A DNA stretch of 40,190 nt from Nitrospira sp. Lineage in GTDB: Bacteria > Nitrospirota > Nitrospiria > Nitrospirales > Nitrospiraceae. Both the position numbers and the translations under genes were made by a program. Location: assembly GCA_020853775.1 (NCBI GenBank), contig JADYYH010000007.1:1-40190 (forward strand), given 5' to 3'. Positions 16,704 through 24,823 of the stretch are shown piece by piece (the stretch's first letter is position 1; every line of letters starts with the position of its first letter). The notes beneath the pieces were generated by a model. That model saw only the letters and a program-made list of their open reading frames with translations, did not search any database and had not been told where the DNA came from.

Positions 16704-18901
16704 ATGATAGATCAGTTCTTCAAACCGATCTATCCGTGCTTAATGTTGCTGCCGGTCCTCGCCTTTTTATGCCTGTGGTGCCTGAGGGTTCTCTCTGAGA
16801 GAGAAGACTGGCGGGTCGGGTTTCTTAAGGCGGCGCTGTGGTGGGCCACCGCGACGCTGCTGGTGACGGAATTGCTCTCTGCATTTTCCGCCTCCGTCCC
16901 TCAACGCTCGAGCTGGCATGGATTCTTGTCATTGCGACCTCGCGGTATGTCATCCGGCGCCACCTTGTTGAAGATGGAGACCGGCTTATTGCTGTCGCAA
17001 AGAGGATCTTTGCGCTTCCTGCTGAAGGCTGGTGGATCGTCCCGCGTATTCCTGCGGTCATGATTGCACTCACAACCGCAACCATCGGACTGATCGCTCC
17101 TCCCAACAATTGGGATTCCATGACCTATCACATGAGCCGAGTGGAGCATTGGCGTGCAAATGCCAGCGTGGCGCATTATCCGACCAATGTGGTGTGGCAA
17201 CTCTATCTCAATCCCTGGGCGGAATTTGCCATTCTGCAATTTCAAACATTGGGGTTCGGCTCAGATCGTTTCGCCAATTCAGTGCAGTGGTTCGCATTTG
17301 TGGGATCGATGGTGGGCGTCTCGATTCTGCTCCGCCTTCTGGGTGGTTCCCTTTTCGCGCAAAGCCTGGCAGCTCTCGTGGTGGCCTCCATGCCCATGAT
17401 TATTCTGCAGTCGAGCTCGACTCAGAATGATGTTGTCTGTGGGTTGTTTGTGATTGCAGCCGTCTATTTTGTGTTTGAACGCCGGGTCACGGCGGGCGGG
17501 ACACGCGAAATATACTTCCCGTTATCCGTCGCGCTCGCGGTCGCGACGAAGGGAACCGCCTACCCGATTCTCTTTCCCTTCGTGGCGTATTCCGTGATCA
17601 CGGTTCTGAAGCAATATGGTCTAAGGCAAGGAGTTCGGTTAGCAGGCGTGCTCGTGCTCGCGGTCTTCCTACTGAATCTTGGGCATTGGAGTAGAAATTT
17701 TGGCCTGTGGCAGCATCCACTCGGCGACCCTGAATGGCTGAGACAGTACCAAAACGAATCGTTCGGTGTGCCAGAAACCCTGTCGAATGTCGTGCGGAAT
17801 GTGGCGCTGCACCTTGGAACCCCTTCTTCCCGAGTGAATGCCTCCATCGAAGCTGGGGTGCAGAAGATTCACGGAATGCTTGGAATTCGCACCAATGAAC
17901 CTTTACTGACTTTTGTGGCGCGAAGCCAGATCGTGCCCGGGCCAGAGTACCTGACCCATGAAGACTATGCAGGGAACGGCATGGTGTTGGTGTTGTCGAT
18001 TGTTGCGGTCACTTGTGCGCTCATGACACATGGTGGGAGAAGATTGAGGCCTTTCGCACTGCTTCTCTTGCTGAGCGGTCTTTGTTTTTGTCTCGCTCTC
18101 AAATGGGCTCCTTTTAACAGTCGGCTTCACACACCACTCTTCCTATTAGCCGCCCCAATGGTTGGGTGGTTGCTCGCACCTCGCCAGTTTGAGTCGCTGA
18201 ATGTGAGTATAGTGTATTGGAAAAATGTGGCGGTGCTTGTCGGGGCCAGTCTCATCGCGGGCGGTTTAGTCTTGAACGAATGGGTTATCGCAAGTCTCTT
18301 TGGCGCCGGCGGCGCCATTCACTCGGGTTCGCTGCGTGTGGGGATTTGGGTTGTCGACGTATTGGCGATTCTTTCCGGCATTCTGGCAATAGTCTGGAGC
18401 AGTCTGTATCTCCGTATTGTGACTGGGTTGGTCGTGCTGGTTCTCACGCTTGGGGCGGTCCCGTGGATTACTCTGAATCAGCTTAGGCCTTTGATCTCCA
18501 CCACCTATGCCCCCAGTATTTTCGACCGGACTAGGATCGAGCAAATGTTCGCCAATCGAGGCGGGCTGATCATTCCGTATACTGCGCTGGTGGCCAGGCT
18601 TGTGCAACAGCCTTCATGTCGTGAGATTGGATTGAAGCTCCAGGTTGGAGACTTCGAATATCCCCTCTGGCAGATGGCCCGTTCTGCCGGGGTGGATCAT
18701 GTGTTTCGCCATGTTGGGGTCACGAATAAATCGGCCCAGATTGGAAATGGCATTCCGCGTGAGTCTCCTTGCCCGATTGTCATCATTGGAGGTGAAGAGC
18801 AGGGGGACCCGGACGTGCCGGGGCGCGGGGATATGCGCGAGGTATGGTCTGCGCCACCGATACGGTTACTCGTTCGCCTATCTCCTGAACAGAAACAGTA
18901 A
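16704..18901 (+). pseudogene. GT39-like polytopic membrane glycosyltransferase, frame broken by one missing base
   Basis: Two overlapping frames together spell one integral-membrane protein. The first (from ATG 16704) gives a membrane start ending in LLVTELLSAF; the second (frame of 16838-18901) continues with RLRPSTLELAWILVIATSRYV. The frames meet at a run of four T (16884-16887); a fifth T would join them into a 732-residue protein without any other change. The body has about ten or more membrane segments and the motif NNWDSMTYHMSRVEHW followed by AHYPTNVVWQLYLNPWAEF, as I recall from GT39-type (GT-C fold) polyprenyl-phosphate-sugar-dependent transferases; the Asp in WDSMTYH would be the catalytic-type acid. 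A soluble C-terminal tail ends the protein. It is either a real inactivation or a homopolymer sequencing error. Confidence 0.7.
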
Positions 18902-19238
18902 GACGCAGTGGGAGAAATTCCACGTCCATCGGGTCTCGTATTGTGATAAAGAGCGGTAGTTGCTCGAATGCCCGGCATGCCGTTCGGGACGTGATGCGGC
19001 CGGGGCGAGCCGAGATAGGTCGCACTGCCGCCGAGTGGATCGATCGTCCTCACTTGAGGGTTCACCGTACGAGCCTTCTCGGATCATCTTCCGTCCATCC
19101 TGCTGCGCCAAGTTGGCGTCCTGCTACAGACGCACATGATCGGGCGAGTTTCAAGGATCAGAGAATTTCTGAAGGCGAGCATACAGACGCAGTTCCGGCT
19201 ACTTGTTGTGGCATGACACGTGGGGTACAGTATGAAAT
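18902..19238 (+). other. Intergenic gap with a GAAA-capped hairpin; no gene seen
   Basis: Immediately after the glycosyltransferase stop, GTGGGA (18908-18913), loop GAAA, and TTCCAC (18918-18923) form a 6-pair hairpin with one G-T pair. It may mark the transcript end, although no T tract follows. The rest of the gap carries a 10-base palindrome, CGGCATGCCG, and, just before the next gene, a weak TTGTTG / TACAGT pair with 17 bases between that could be a promoter. No RNA gene or coding frame is supported. Confidence 0.4.
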
Positions 19239-19637
19239 ATGTTCAGCGTCACCTCGAAGACGACGTGGCCCATGCCTGCAGTCTTTGTCGCCTGGTTAGT
19301 GGCGGGTACCTGCGGCGAAGCGGCCTTCGCTGAGTCGCCCTTGACGGAGGCTTCCGTTCTGGCTCTGCAGAGTCAGTCGCAGAGGGAAATATCTTCCCCG
19401 AATGATTTGCGATCAGAACTGTTCCGTCAGTCCCCTGTCTTGAGCGGGCGGTTGCGTGTCAGTGAGCAAACCTTGATTCCATATATTGGCGCCGGGTTTG
19501 GCGGCGGCTTTGTCACCGAGCGTGATCGGGCATTGCACCTCCAGCCGGTCGTTCCGCAACAAAATCTCTTCGGCGATTCCATGGGCAAAAGCATGATGCC
19601 GAACGAGTTTCAGATGGGTATTCGCATTCCTTTCTAA
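19239..19637 (+). CDS. Small secreted protein with barrel-like end, unknown function
   Basis: A 132-residue exported protein. The signal peptide runs to about residue 31 (cleavage near AAFAE). The middle is polar and glutamine/serine-rich (LALQSQSQREISSPND). The C-terminal part, TLIPYIGAGFGGGFVTERD and the closing MGIRIPF, looks like the last strands of an outer-membrane barrel, but the protein is too short to form one alone. I do not recognise the family. The stop overlaps by 4 bases with the end of the convergent HAD gene. No ribosome site is evident before the ATG at 19239. Confidence 0.55.
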   Translation: MFSVTSKTTWPMPAVFVAWLVAGTCGEAAFAESPLTEASVLALQSQSQREISSPNDLRSELFRQSPVLSGRLRVSEQTLIPYIGAGFGGGFVTERDRALHLQPVVPQQNLFGDSMGKSMMPNEFQMGIRIPF

Positions 19638-20413
19638 TCCTGCCGACTCTGTTTTCCCCATCCTGCGCAGTCTTCAGTAGAGCGGGGCTGGAAGAGCCGA
19701 CGGGCCAGATCTGCGGGGTCGACTCCGTCCAGGGTCGGGAGGACCAGGTGCGCATCGGTCAGCTCTGATGCCGGGTAGGTGGTCGCAACCGCCAGTATGC
19801 GCATCCCTGCTCGTAATGCTGCCTGAATCCCCGCTCGGGAATCCTCGATCACCAGGCATTCATTCGCCCGTAGGAGGGGCGGCTTGGGCCGCTTGGCATT
19901 GAGTTGCCGGAGGGTATATTCGTAAATGGCGGGGTCGGGTTTGCCGGTACCGCATTCATCGGCAGAGACAATCACCTCGAACGCAGGTTCGATGGGATGC
20001 CCTGCAAGAGCCGACCGGATCTGTTCTCTTTTGCCGCCGGATGCGATGGCCAGCCGGTATGGTCCGGCCACCCGCTTTACGAAGCCAGTCACCCAGGGAA
20101 ACAAGGAAGCCGGGTGTGTCGCGGTGTGGTCGTGGAAGAGCGCCGCTTTCCGTTCGGCGATGCAGGCATGGATCGAAGGGTCGCACCGGCCATCCCGTCT
20201 TGTGAGTAGTGCGGCGGCGCAGGTCCGTTCATCCATGCCGAGGTAGGTTCCGTAATACTCCTCCTTGCTCAAGGCGAGTCCGGCCTCGTTCAGCGCCTGC
20301 TGAAAACATTGCAGGTGGGGTGTCTCGTCGTCGGCGATGACGCCGTTGAAGTCGAAAATAATCGCGCGCAGAGATTCCCCCGTAACGTCTATCGAATATG
20401 CGGCTAGGCGCAT
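19634..20413 (-). CDS. HAD-superfamily hydrolase, beta-phosphoglucomutase/phosphatase-like
   Basis: A cytoplasmic HAD phosphatase of 259 residues when read from the ATG at 20413. Motif I is FDFNGVIADDE, with a second residue of Asn instead of the usual Asp acid/base (family pattern DxD; here DFN). Motif II sits in IASGGKREQI, motif III around GTGKPDPAIYEYTLRQL and motif IV in CLVIEDSRAGIQAALRAGM. The alpha-helical cap between motifs I and II fits subclass IA, the beta-phosphoglucomutase and phosphatase group. The DxN form of motif I is more typical of phosphonatase-like or non-phosphomutase members, so a mutase role is doubtful. The frame is open to 20527. A hairpin covers the chosen start codon. 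Confidence 0.78.
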   Translation of the reverse strand: MRLAAYSIDVTGESLRAIIFDFNGVIADDETPHLQCFQQALNEAGLALSKEEYYGTYLGMDERTCAAALLTRRDGRCDPSIHACIAERKAALFHDHTATHPASLFPWVTGFVKRVAGPYRLAIASGGKREQIRSALAGHPIEPAFEVIVSADECGTGKPDPAIYEYTLRQLNAKRPKPPLLRANECLVIEDSRAGIQAALRAGMRILAVATTYPASELTDAHLVLPTLDGVDPADLARRLFQPRSTEDCAGWGKQSRQD

Positions 20414-20424
20414 TACCCTAGCCG
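20401..20424 (-). promoter_or_regulatory. Perfect 8-base inverted repeat with the HAD start codon in its loop
   Basis: CGGCTAGG (20401-20408) and CCTAGCCG (20417-20424) are perfect complements around an 8-base loop. The minus-strand ATG (20413-20411) of the HAD gene is in that loop. It could be an operator or an RNA hairpin that hides the start. If the gene instead starts at the CTG about 46 bases further in, the repeat lies in the leader. Confidence 0.45.
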
Positions 20425-20540
20425 AGTTTCCCGGTGCGGGACAAGCAGAACTCCTTGTTCCATTGAGATCCCTACGGTATGCTGCGTCACGAATGCGTCC
20501 AACCTCCGATTTAAACTGACATTCCAAATCTTGTGGCTCT

Positions 20541-22565
20541 ATGAGTGATTACGCGGTTCTCGGCGATCTGTTGGTGATCTATGCGGTATCCACCGCAGTG
20601 GTCTTCGTGTTTCACCAGTTCCGGTTGCCATCGATTGCCGGATTTCTGGTTGCCGGGGCCCTGATCGGCCCGCACGGACTGCACCTCATTCCCGATGTGT
20701 CTCAAGTGCAGGTGCTGGCTGAAATCGGCATCGTCTTGTTGCTCTTCACGATCGGAATGGAGTTTTCCTCTGCACATTTCGCTTCAGCCCGCCGCATTCT
20801 CGCCGTGGCCGCGCCCGTGCAAACCGGAGGGGTGCTCATCCTGGCCTTGCTCGGAGCGCTAGCCGTGGGGCTCTCCTATCAGCAGGGCATTTTCTGGGGC
20901 TTCCTGTTATCGCTCAGCAGCACGGCCATTGTGCTCAAGGCCCTATCCGAGCAGGGCGAGAGTGATTCGTTTCACGGGCGCGCCACCGTGGCCATTTTGA
21001 TTTTCCAGGACCTGGCTGTCGTGCCGATGATGCTCATCACCCCCATCCTGGCGACGCCCAGCGGGAGTGCCATGGGAATGGTGTTGCTGACGTTGCTCAA
21101 GGCGGCGGTTGTGGTGGTCTTGATCGTCGCCGCGGCCTGGTATCTTGTGCCACGATTGTTGCGGCATATCGTGCGGAGTCGAAGCCGGGAGCTCTTCCTG
21201 CTCTCGATCATCGTGCTCTGTCTCGGAATTGCCTGGCTGACGTCGTTGGGTGGGTTGTCGCTGGCCTTGGGCGCATTCATCGCGGGCTTGGTGATGTCCG
21301 AATCGGAGTATAGCCACCAGGCGCTGGCCGAAGTGCTGCCGTTCCGCGATAGTTTTAATAGTTTGTTTTTCGTGTCGATCGGGGTCCTGATGGATTTGCG
21401 GGTGGTGCTGGACCATCCGTTCATTGTGTTGGGGCTTCTGCTGGCTGTCATTGTCGGGAAGCTGCTCACCGGGGCTGGAGCAATGGTCGCGTCTGGAGCT
21501 CCCCCCCGGTCGGCGGTGCTGGTCGGGGTGGCCCTTGCGCAGGTCGGCGAATTCAGCTTTATCCTCGCGCAGCAGGGGCAGGATGCCGGGTTGTTCATGG
21601 GGGATCACTATCAGTTGTTTCTCGCGGTGTCCGTGCTGACGATGGTGGTCACGCCGTTTGTGATGCAATGGTCGCCTCACCTTGGTCGGCGCATCGAGGC
21701 CCTGCAACGGGTCCGGGGCTGGATGCCCACGCGCACGGTGGCGCATGTCGAGCAATTGGAGGGGACGCAGGTCCGGATTAAGGACCATGTGATCATCGTG
21801 GGATACGGGCTCAACGGCCGCAATTTGGCCCGCGTGTTAAGCGAAACCGAAATTCCCCATGTCGCTCTTGATCTGGACGGTGAAACCGTGCGCCGGGAGT
21901 CGCGCCATGGCGTGCCGATCTATTATGGCGACGGCTCGAACGCCAATGTCCTTCGCCACATGAAAATCGAGGACGCGAAGGTGCTCGTGATCGCACTCTC
22001 CGATCCCTTTACGGCCAGAAGAACTGTGAAAGTCGCGAAGGGGCTCAACGCGAAGCTCCACATCGTGGTGCGGACTCGATACCTGCGTGAGCTGGAAGAG
22101 TTGCATCAGCTGGGGGCGGATGATGTGGTGCCCGAGGAGTTCGAGACGTCGATTGAAATTTTTGCCCTCGTGCTCCGCACCTATTGTCTCCCGCAGGAGT
22201 TCGTAGCGCGAAAAGCGGAGCAAATCAGGCGGGAGGGGTATGCTCTCCTGCGTCGCAGCGAGATGCCGGAGCTGGCGCATCATTTGCGCGGGGGAACGTT
22301 GACCGATGTCGAAGTGGAAACCTGCCGGGTTGATGAAGATGCGCCCGCGGTGGGCAAATCGCTGACGGAATTATCGATTCGTCCGCGAACCGGCGCCTCG
22401 GTGATTGCCTGGACTCGTAGTCAGGTCACTCAGTCCAACCCGTCCGAAACCGTCCGGCTACAAGCCGGCGACGTCGTGACGTTGCTCGGATCCCGCGAGC
22501 AAATTCGTCGGGCCATGGCGCTGTTGAACGAACCCAACCATGGCACGAGTCATCAACTTACCTAG
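20541..22565 (+). CDS. CPA2-family cation:proton antiporter with RCK (TrkA-N and TrkA-C) domains
   Basis: A 674-residue inner-membrane transporter of the monovalent cation:proton antiporter-2 group (KefB/KefC/YbaL-like). Residues 1-~385 hold about 12 membrane helices, including FRLPSIAGFLVAGALIGPHGL, AEIGIVLLLFTIGMEFS and SLSSTAIVLKALSEQG, all landmarks of the family. Residues ~414-530 are an NAD-binding TrkA-N domain (HVIIVGYGLNGRNLARVL, YYGDGSNANVLRHMKIEDAKVLVIA). Residues ~585-665 are TrkA-C (TCRVDEDAPAVGKSLTEL, VRLQAGDVVTLLGSREQI). It most likely moves K+ or Na+ out against H+, gated by nucleotide. It is divergent from the HAD gene. The ATG lacks a clear ribosome site. Confidence 0.93.
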   Translation: MSDYAVLGDLLVIYAVSTAVVFVFHQFRLPSIAGFLVAGALIGPHGLHLIPDVSQVQVLAEIGIVLLLFTIGMEFSSAHFASARRILAVAAPVQTGGVLILALLGALAVGLSYQQGIFWGFLLSLSSTAIVLKALSEQGESDSFHGRATVAILIFQDLAVVPMMLITPILATPSGSAMGMVLLTLLKAAVVVVLIVAAAWYLVPRLLRHIVRSRSRELFLLSIIVLCLGIAWLTSLGGLSLALGAFIAGLVMSESEYSHQALAEVLPFRDSFNSLFFVSIGVLMDLRVVLDHPFIVLGLLLAVIVGKLLTGAGAMVASGAPPRSAVLVGVALAQVGEFSFILAQQGQDAGLFMGDHYQLFLAVSVLTMVVTPFVMQWSPHLGRRIEALQRVRGWMPTRTVAHVEQLEGTQVRIKDHVIIVGYGLNGRNLARVLSETEIPHVALDLDGETVRRESRHGVPIYYGDGSNANVLRHMKIEDAKVLVIALSDPFTARRTVKVAKGLNAKLHIVVRTRYLRELEELHQLGADDVVPEEFETSIEIFALVLRTYCLPQEFVARKAEQIRREGYALLRRSEMPELAHHLRGGTLTDVEVETCRVDEDAPAVGKSLTELSIRPRTGASVIAWTRSQVTQSNPSETVRLQAGDVVTLLGSREQIRRAMALLNEPNHGTSHQLT

Positions 22566-22574
22566 GGCCTGCGA

Positions 22575-23663
22575 CTAACTTCTCCATCGCAATGTGACGG
22601 GGCCTTTGAGCGGATGGTCCAACGGACGTCCGCTTTGCACGGATGCGAGGTGGGCCGCCTTTAGCTTGTAGTACCACTTGGCCGGAGTGTCGGCGTCGTC
22701 GATCAGCATCAGCGCCGGTTTGTACTTCAGTCCGACGGCCTGCCGCTCCATGGCCTGTTTATCCTGCTTCATAAAAATATTAGCGAAATAGCGGAACAGG
22801 GGCTTGGCGAACGGGAGCCAGGGAAGAATGTTCCAGGCGGCGGTGAAATCGATCCGGCATTGCTGCTCACCGACCGGCGTCACGGTCGCGCGCGAGGAGA
22901 CGAACATCGATCCGCACTGCACGAACTCAAACCGCTGGTTGGGCAGCACGAAGTCGATCGTCGTGGTCAGCGGGCCGCCGTAGAGTTTATTCAGCAATTT
23001 GTAGGGACCGCTGTTTTTTGAGGGTGCGTGGGGCACCATGCGAAATCCGTTGGGGATAGGTTCGAAGGTCTTGGCCTTGTCATGCATGCTGGCCTGCGTC
23101 CGCCACCAGGAGCTTTGATGGACGAAGGGGCCGTGAGCCGGATCCATCAGGCCCACGATGCCGTCATCAATCGTGCAATCAAGGATGGTAGAGATCTGCA
23201 CCATGCGATACGGCGCGGAGGGCAACGGCAGACGCGGGAGATCAGGCACCGGTTGATTGGCCTGTTGCGGATCGGGAAGAAAGACCCACACGTATCCATC
23301 CTGATCTTGGCAGGGGTACGACGTGATGCCGATCTTCTCCGGTTGAAGTGCGGATCCCTGAACTAAAGCGGGGATATGACGGCAGCGGCCGCCCGTATCG
23401 AATTGCCAGCCATGGTACGCGCATTCGACGCGCTCTCCGTCAAAATGGCCGAACGACAGCGGCATCCCGCGATGCGGACAGATATCCCGCATCGCCGCGA
23501 CCTGGCCCTGGCGGTCACGGCAGATGAGCATGGGTAATCCCAACATCACTTGCGTGTGCATCTGCCCGACGGCCAGGGAGCTGCTGGTGGCAGCGGGATA
23601 CCAGAAGCCGAACAGCGGCGCACTCTTTGTGGGTTTGAGTTCGGTGATGAGGTCTGTGCTCAT
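22575..23663 (-). CDS. Rieske [2Fe-2S] oxygenase alpha subunit-like protein
   Basis: A 362-residue Rieske non-haem iron oxygenase. The N-terminal Rieske cluster ligands are Cys62-x-His64 (CPHRG) and Cys81-x2-His84 (CAYHGWQF). The C-terminal iron centre shows Asp174-x2-His177-x4-His182 in MDPAHGPFVH, which fits the 2-His-1-carboxylate facial triad together with a later acid. Such proteins hydroxylate or demethylate aromatic or steroid-like substrates with electrons from a reductase; the layout is close to the PaO/Tic55-type and bacterial one-component-like forms. No reductase or ferredoxin gene adjoins, so the substrate cannot be told. The stop lies 9 bases from the convergent antiporter stop. 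Confidence 0.9.
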   Translation of the reverse strand: MSTDLITELKPTKSAPLFGFWYPAATSSSLAVGQMHTQVMLGLPMLICRDRQGQVAAMRDICPHRGMPLSFGHFDGERVECAYHGWQFDTGGRCRHIPALVQGSALQPEKIGITSYPCQDQDGYVWVFLPDPQQANQPVPDLPRLPLPSAPYRMVQISTILDCTIDDGIVGLMDPAHGPFVHQSSWWRTQASMHDKAKTFEPIPNGFRMVPHAPSKNSGPYKLLNKLYGGPLTTTIDFVLPNQRFEFVQCGSMFVSSRATVTPVGEQQCRIDFTAAWNILPWLPFAKPLFRYFANIFMKQDKQAMERQAVGLKYKPALMLIDDADTPAKWYYKLKAAHLASVQSGRPLDHPLKGPVTLRWRS

Positions 23664-23807
23664 GGCTTACCGGGATATGACAAGGGGCTCAGCGGACGAG
23701 TGGACTATAACGGCGGGTCTGCAACAGGTCAAGCAATGGATCGTTGACGCGAAGGCTGTAGTGCTGCATCGCGAGCGCGGATGAGCGCCGTCGCGGCCCT
23801 GCATTTC

Positions 23808-23837
23808 TTGACAAAAAAAAGACGTGGGGACTATAGT
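23808..23837 (+). promoter_or_regulatory. Strong sigma-70 promoter for the DsrE2-TusA genes
   Basis: TTGACA (23808-23813, perfect -35) and TATAGT (23832-23837, 5 of 6 to consensus) are 18 bases apart, with an A-rich tract just behind the -35. Transcription would begin near 23844, giving a leader of about 45 bases before the DsrE2 ATG at 23888. It is the best housekeeping-type promoter seen in the window. Confidence 0.8.
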
Positions 23838-23887
23838 CACTTTTGACACGAATCCTGCCGTTTGTGCCCAGAAATGCGAGGTAAGCC

Positions 23888-24418
23888 ATGACGACCGCAC
23901 AAATCGAGCCCACAGCCGCCCTGGCGGAACTCCGCGATTCGAAGGCCGACCGCGTGACGATCGTGCTGCTCAGCGGGGATCTCGACAAGGCGATGGCGGC
24001 GTTTATCATCGCGACGGGCGCTGCCGCGATGGGGATGCGCGTGACGGTATTTTTTACCTTCTGGGGACTCAATACGATTCGCAAAAAGGGGGCGAGCAGT
24101 TCGGCCTCTGATTGGCTGCGTCGGATGTTCGGCTTCTTGAACAAAGGCGGAGCCGATACGTTGCCCCTGTCCCGTTTTCATTTTTGGGGGCTGGGTACGA
24201 AGATGATGCAGGTCGTGATGAAGCAAAATCGTATGCCCGGCGTGCCGGAGCTGATGCAGATGGCGCTGGATCTCGATGTGCGCTTTATTGCCTGCACTAC
24301 GACGATGGGCTTGATGGGGATTACGAAAGACACGTTGATCGACGGCATTGACCAATTTGCCGGGGTCACCACCTACCTGGCGGAAGCCAAGCAGGGCAGT
24401 GTCAATCTGTTTATCTAA
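23888..24418 (+). CDS. DsrE/DsrF-like sulfur-carrier protein (DsrE2 type)
   Basis: A 176-residue DsrE-fold protein, of the larger DsrE2-like form. VTIVLLSGDLDKAMAAFIIATGAAAMGMRVTVFFTFWG (two hydrophobic strands and a helix), GVPELMQMALDLDVRFIACTTTMGLMGI with Cys136, and a final YLAEAKQGSVNLFI are the family pattern; Cys136 is the likely persulfide-carrying residue. In sulfur-metabolising bacteria DsrE2 and TusA form a cytoplasmic sulfur-transfer relay. Here the tusA gene follows 19 bases later, so the pair is an operon, behind a strong promoter. No dsrAB or hdr genes are in the window, so a relay for sulfur delivery or thiol homeostasis is inferred rather than sulfite reduction. Confidence 0.87.
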   Translation: MTTAQIEPTAALAELRDSKADRVTIVLLSGDLDKAMAAFIIATGAAAMGMRVTVFFTFWGLNTIRKKGASSSASDWLRRMFGFLNKGGADTLPLSRFHFWGLGTKMMQVVMKQNRMPGVPELMQMALDLDVRFIACTTTMGLMGITKDTLIDGIDQFAGVTTYLAEAKQGSVNLFI

Positions 24419-24437
24419 GCAGGGCTGAGGAGAGGGC

Positions 24438-24683
24438 ATGATACAGGCTGATGTGAAGCTCGATACGTTGGGGTATTTCTGCCCGATGCCGATTATTTTG
24501 ACCTCGAAGAAGATCAAAGAACTGACCATGGGGCAGGTGCTGGAAGTCGTCTCGGACGACGAGGGCATCAAGAAAGATATGCCGGCCTGGTGTGAAACGA
24601 CCGGTCATGAAATGGTGGGTCTGGAAGAGGAGCAAAGTTCCTCCAAGCGAATTTACAAGGCCTTCGTCAAAAAGGCCAAGTAG
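24438..24683 (+). CDS. TusA-family sulfur transfer protein
   Basis: An 81-residue protein with the TusA/SirA signature: LDTLGYFCPMPIILTSKKIKEL with the persulfide cysteine at residue 15 in CPMP, LEVVSDDEGIKKDMPAWCETTGHEM, and a lysine-rich end. TusA proteins accept sulfur from a desulfurase or DsrE-type carrier and hand it on. The gene starts 19 bases after dsrE2; GAGAGGG precedes its ATG. A terminator follows. A second cysteine, in PAWCETTG, is common in the family. Confidence 0.92.
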   Translation: MIQADVKLDTLGYFCPMPIILTSKKIKELTMGQVLEVVSDDEGIKKDMPAWCETTGHEMVGLEEEQSSSKRIYKAFVKKAK

Positions 24684-24728
24684 TATGTAGCGACAGGCAC
24701 GCGGATGCGAAGCCGTCATGTTTCTGCG

Positions 24729-24765
24729 AAGCCGGAGGGTAGAGTCGCCTGCCCCCGGCTTTTTT
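24729..24765 (+). terminator. Intrinsic terminator of the DsrE2-TusA operon
   Basis: AAGCCGG (24729-24735) pairs with CCGGCTT (24755-24761), and GGG (24737-24739) with CCC (24752-24754) just inside; six T follow at 24760-24765. It lies 45 bases after the tusA stop. Confidence 0.8.
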
Positions 24766-24823
24766 CTTGCCTGAGACTCGTCCGGGTAGCGGGTGCGCGT
24801 ACACGCGCGGAAGAAAGAATGCC

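Noticed and set aside
16884..16887. Programmed -1 ribosomal slippage in the glycosyltransferase
   Set aside because: The A-TTTT-CC run does not fit the X-XXY-YYZ pattern, and no downstream pseudoknot was seen; a missing T explains it more simply.
20943..21788. Minus-strand frame inside the antiporter gene
   Set aside because: Histidine/glutamine/arginine-rich shadow of a clear transporter; no ribosome site.
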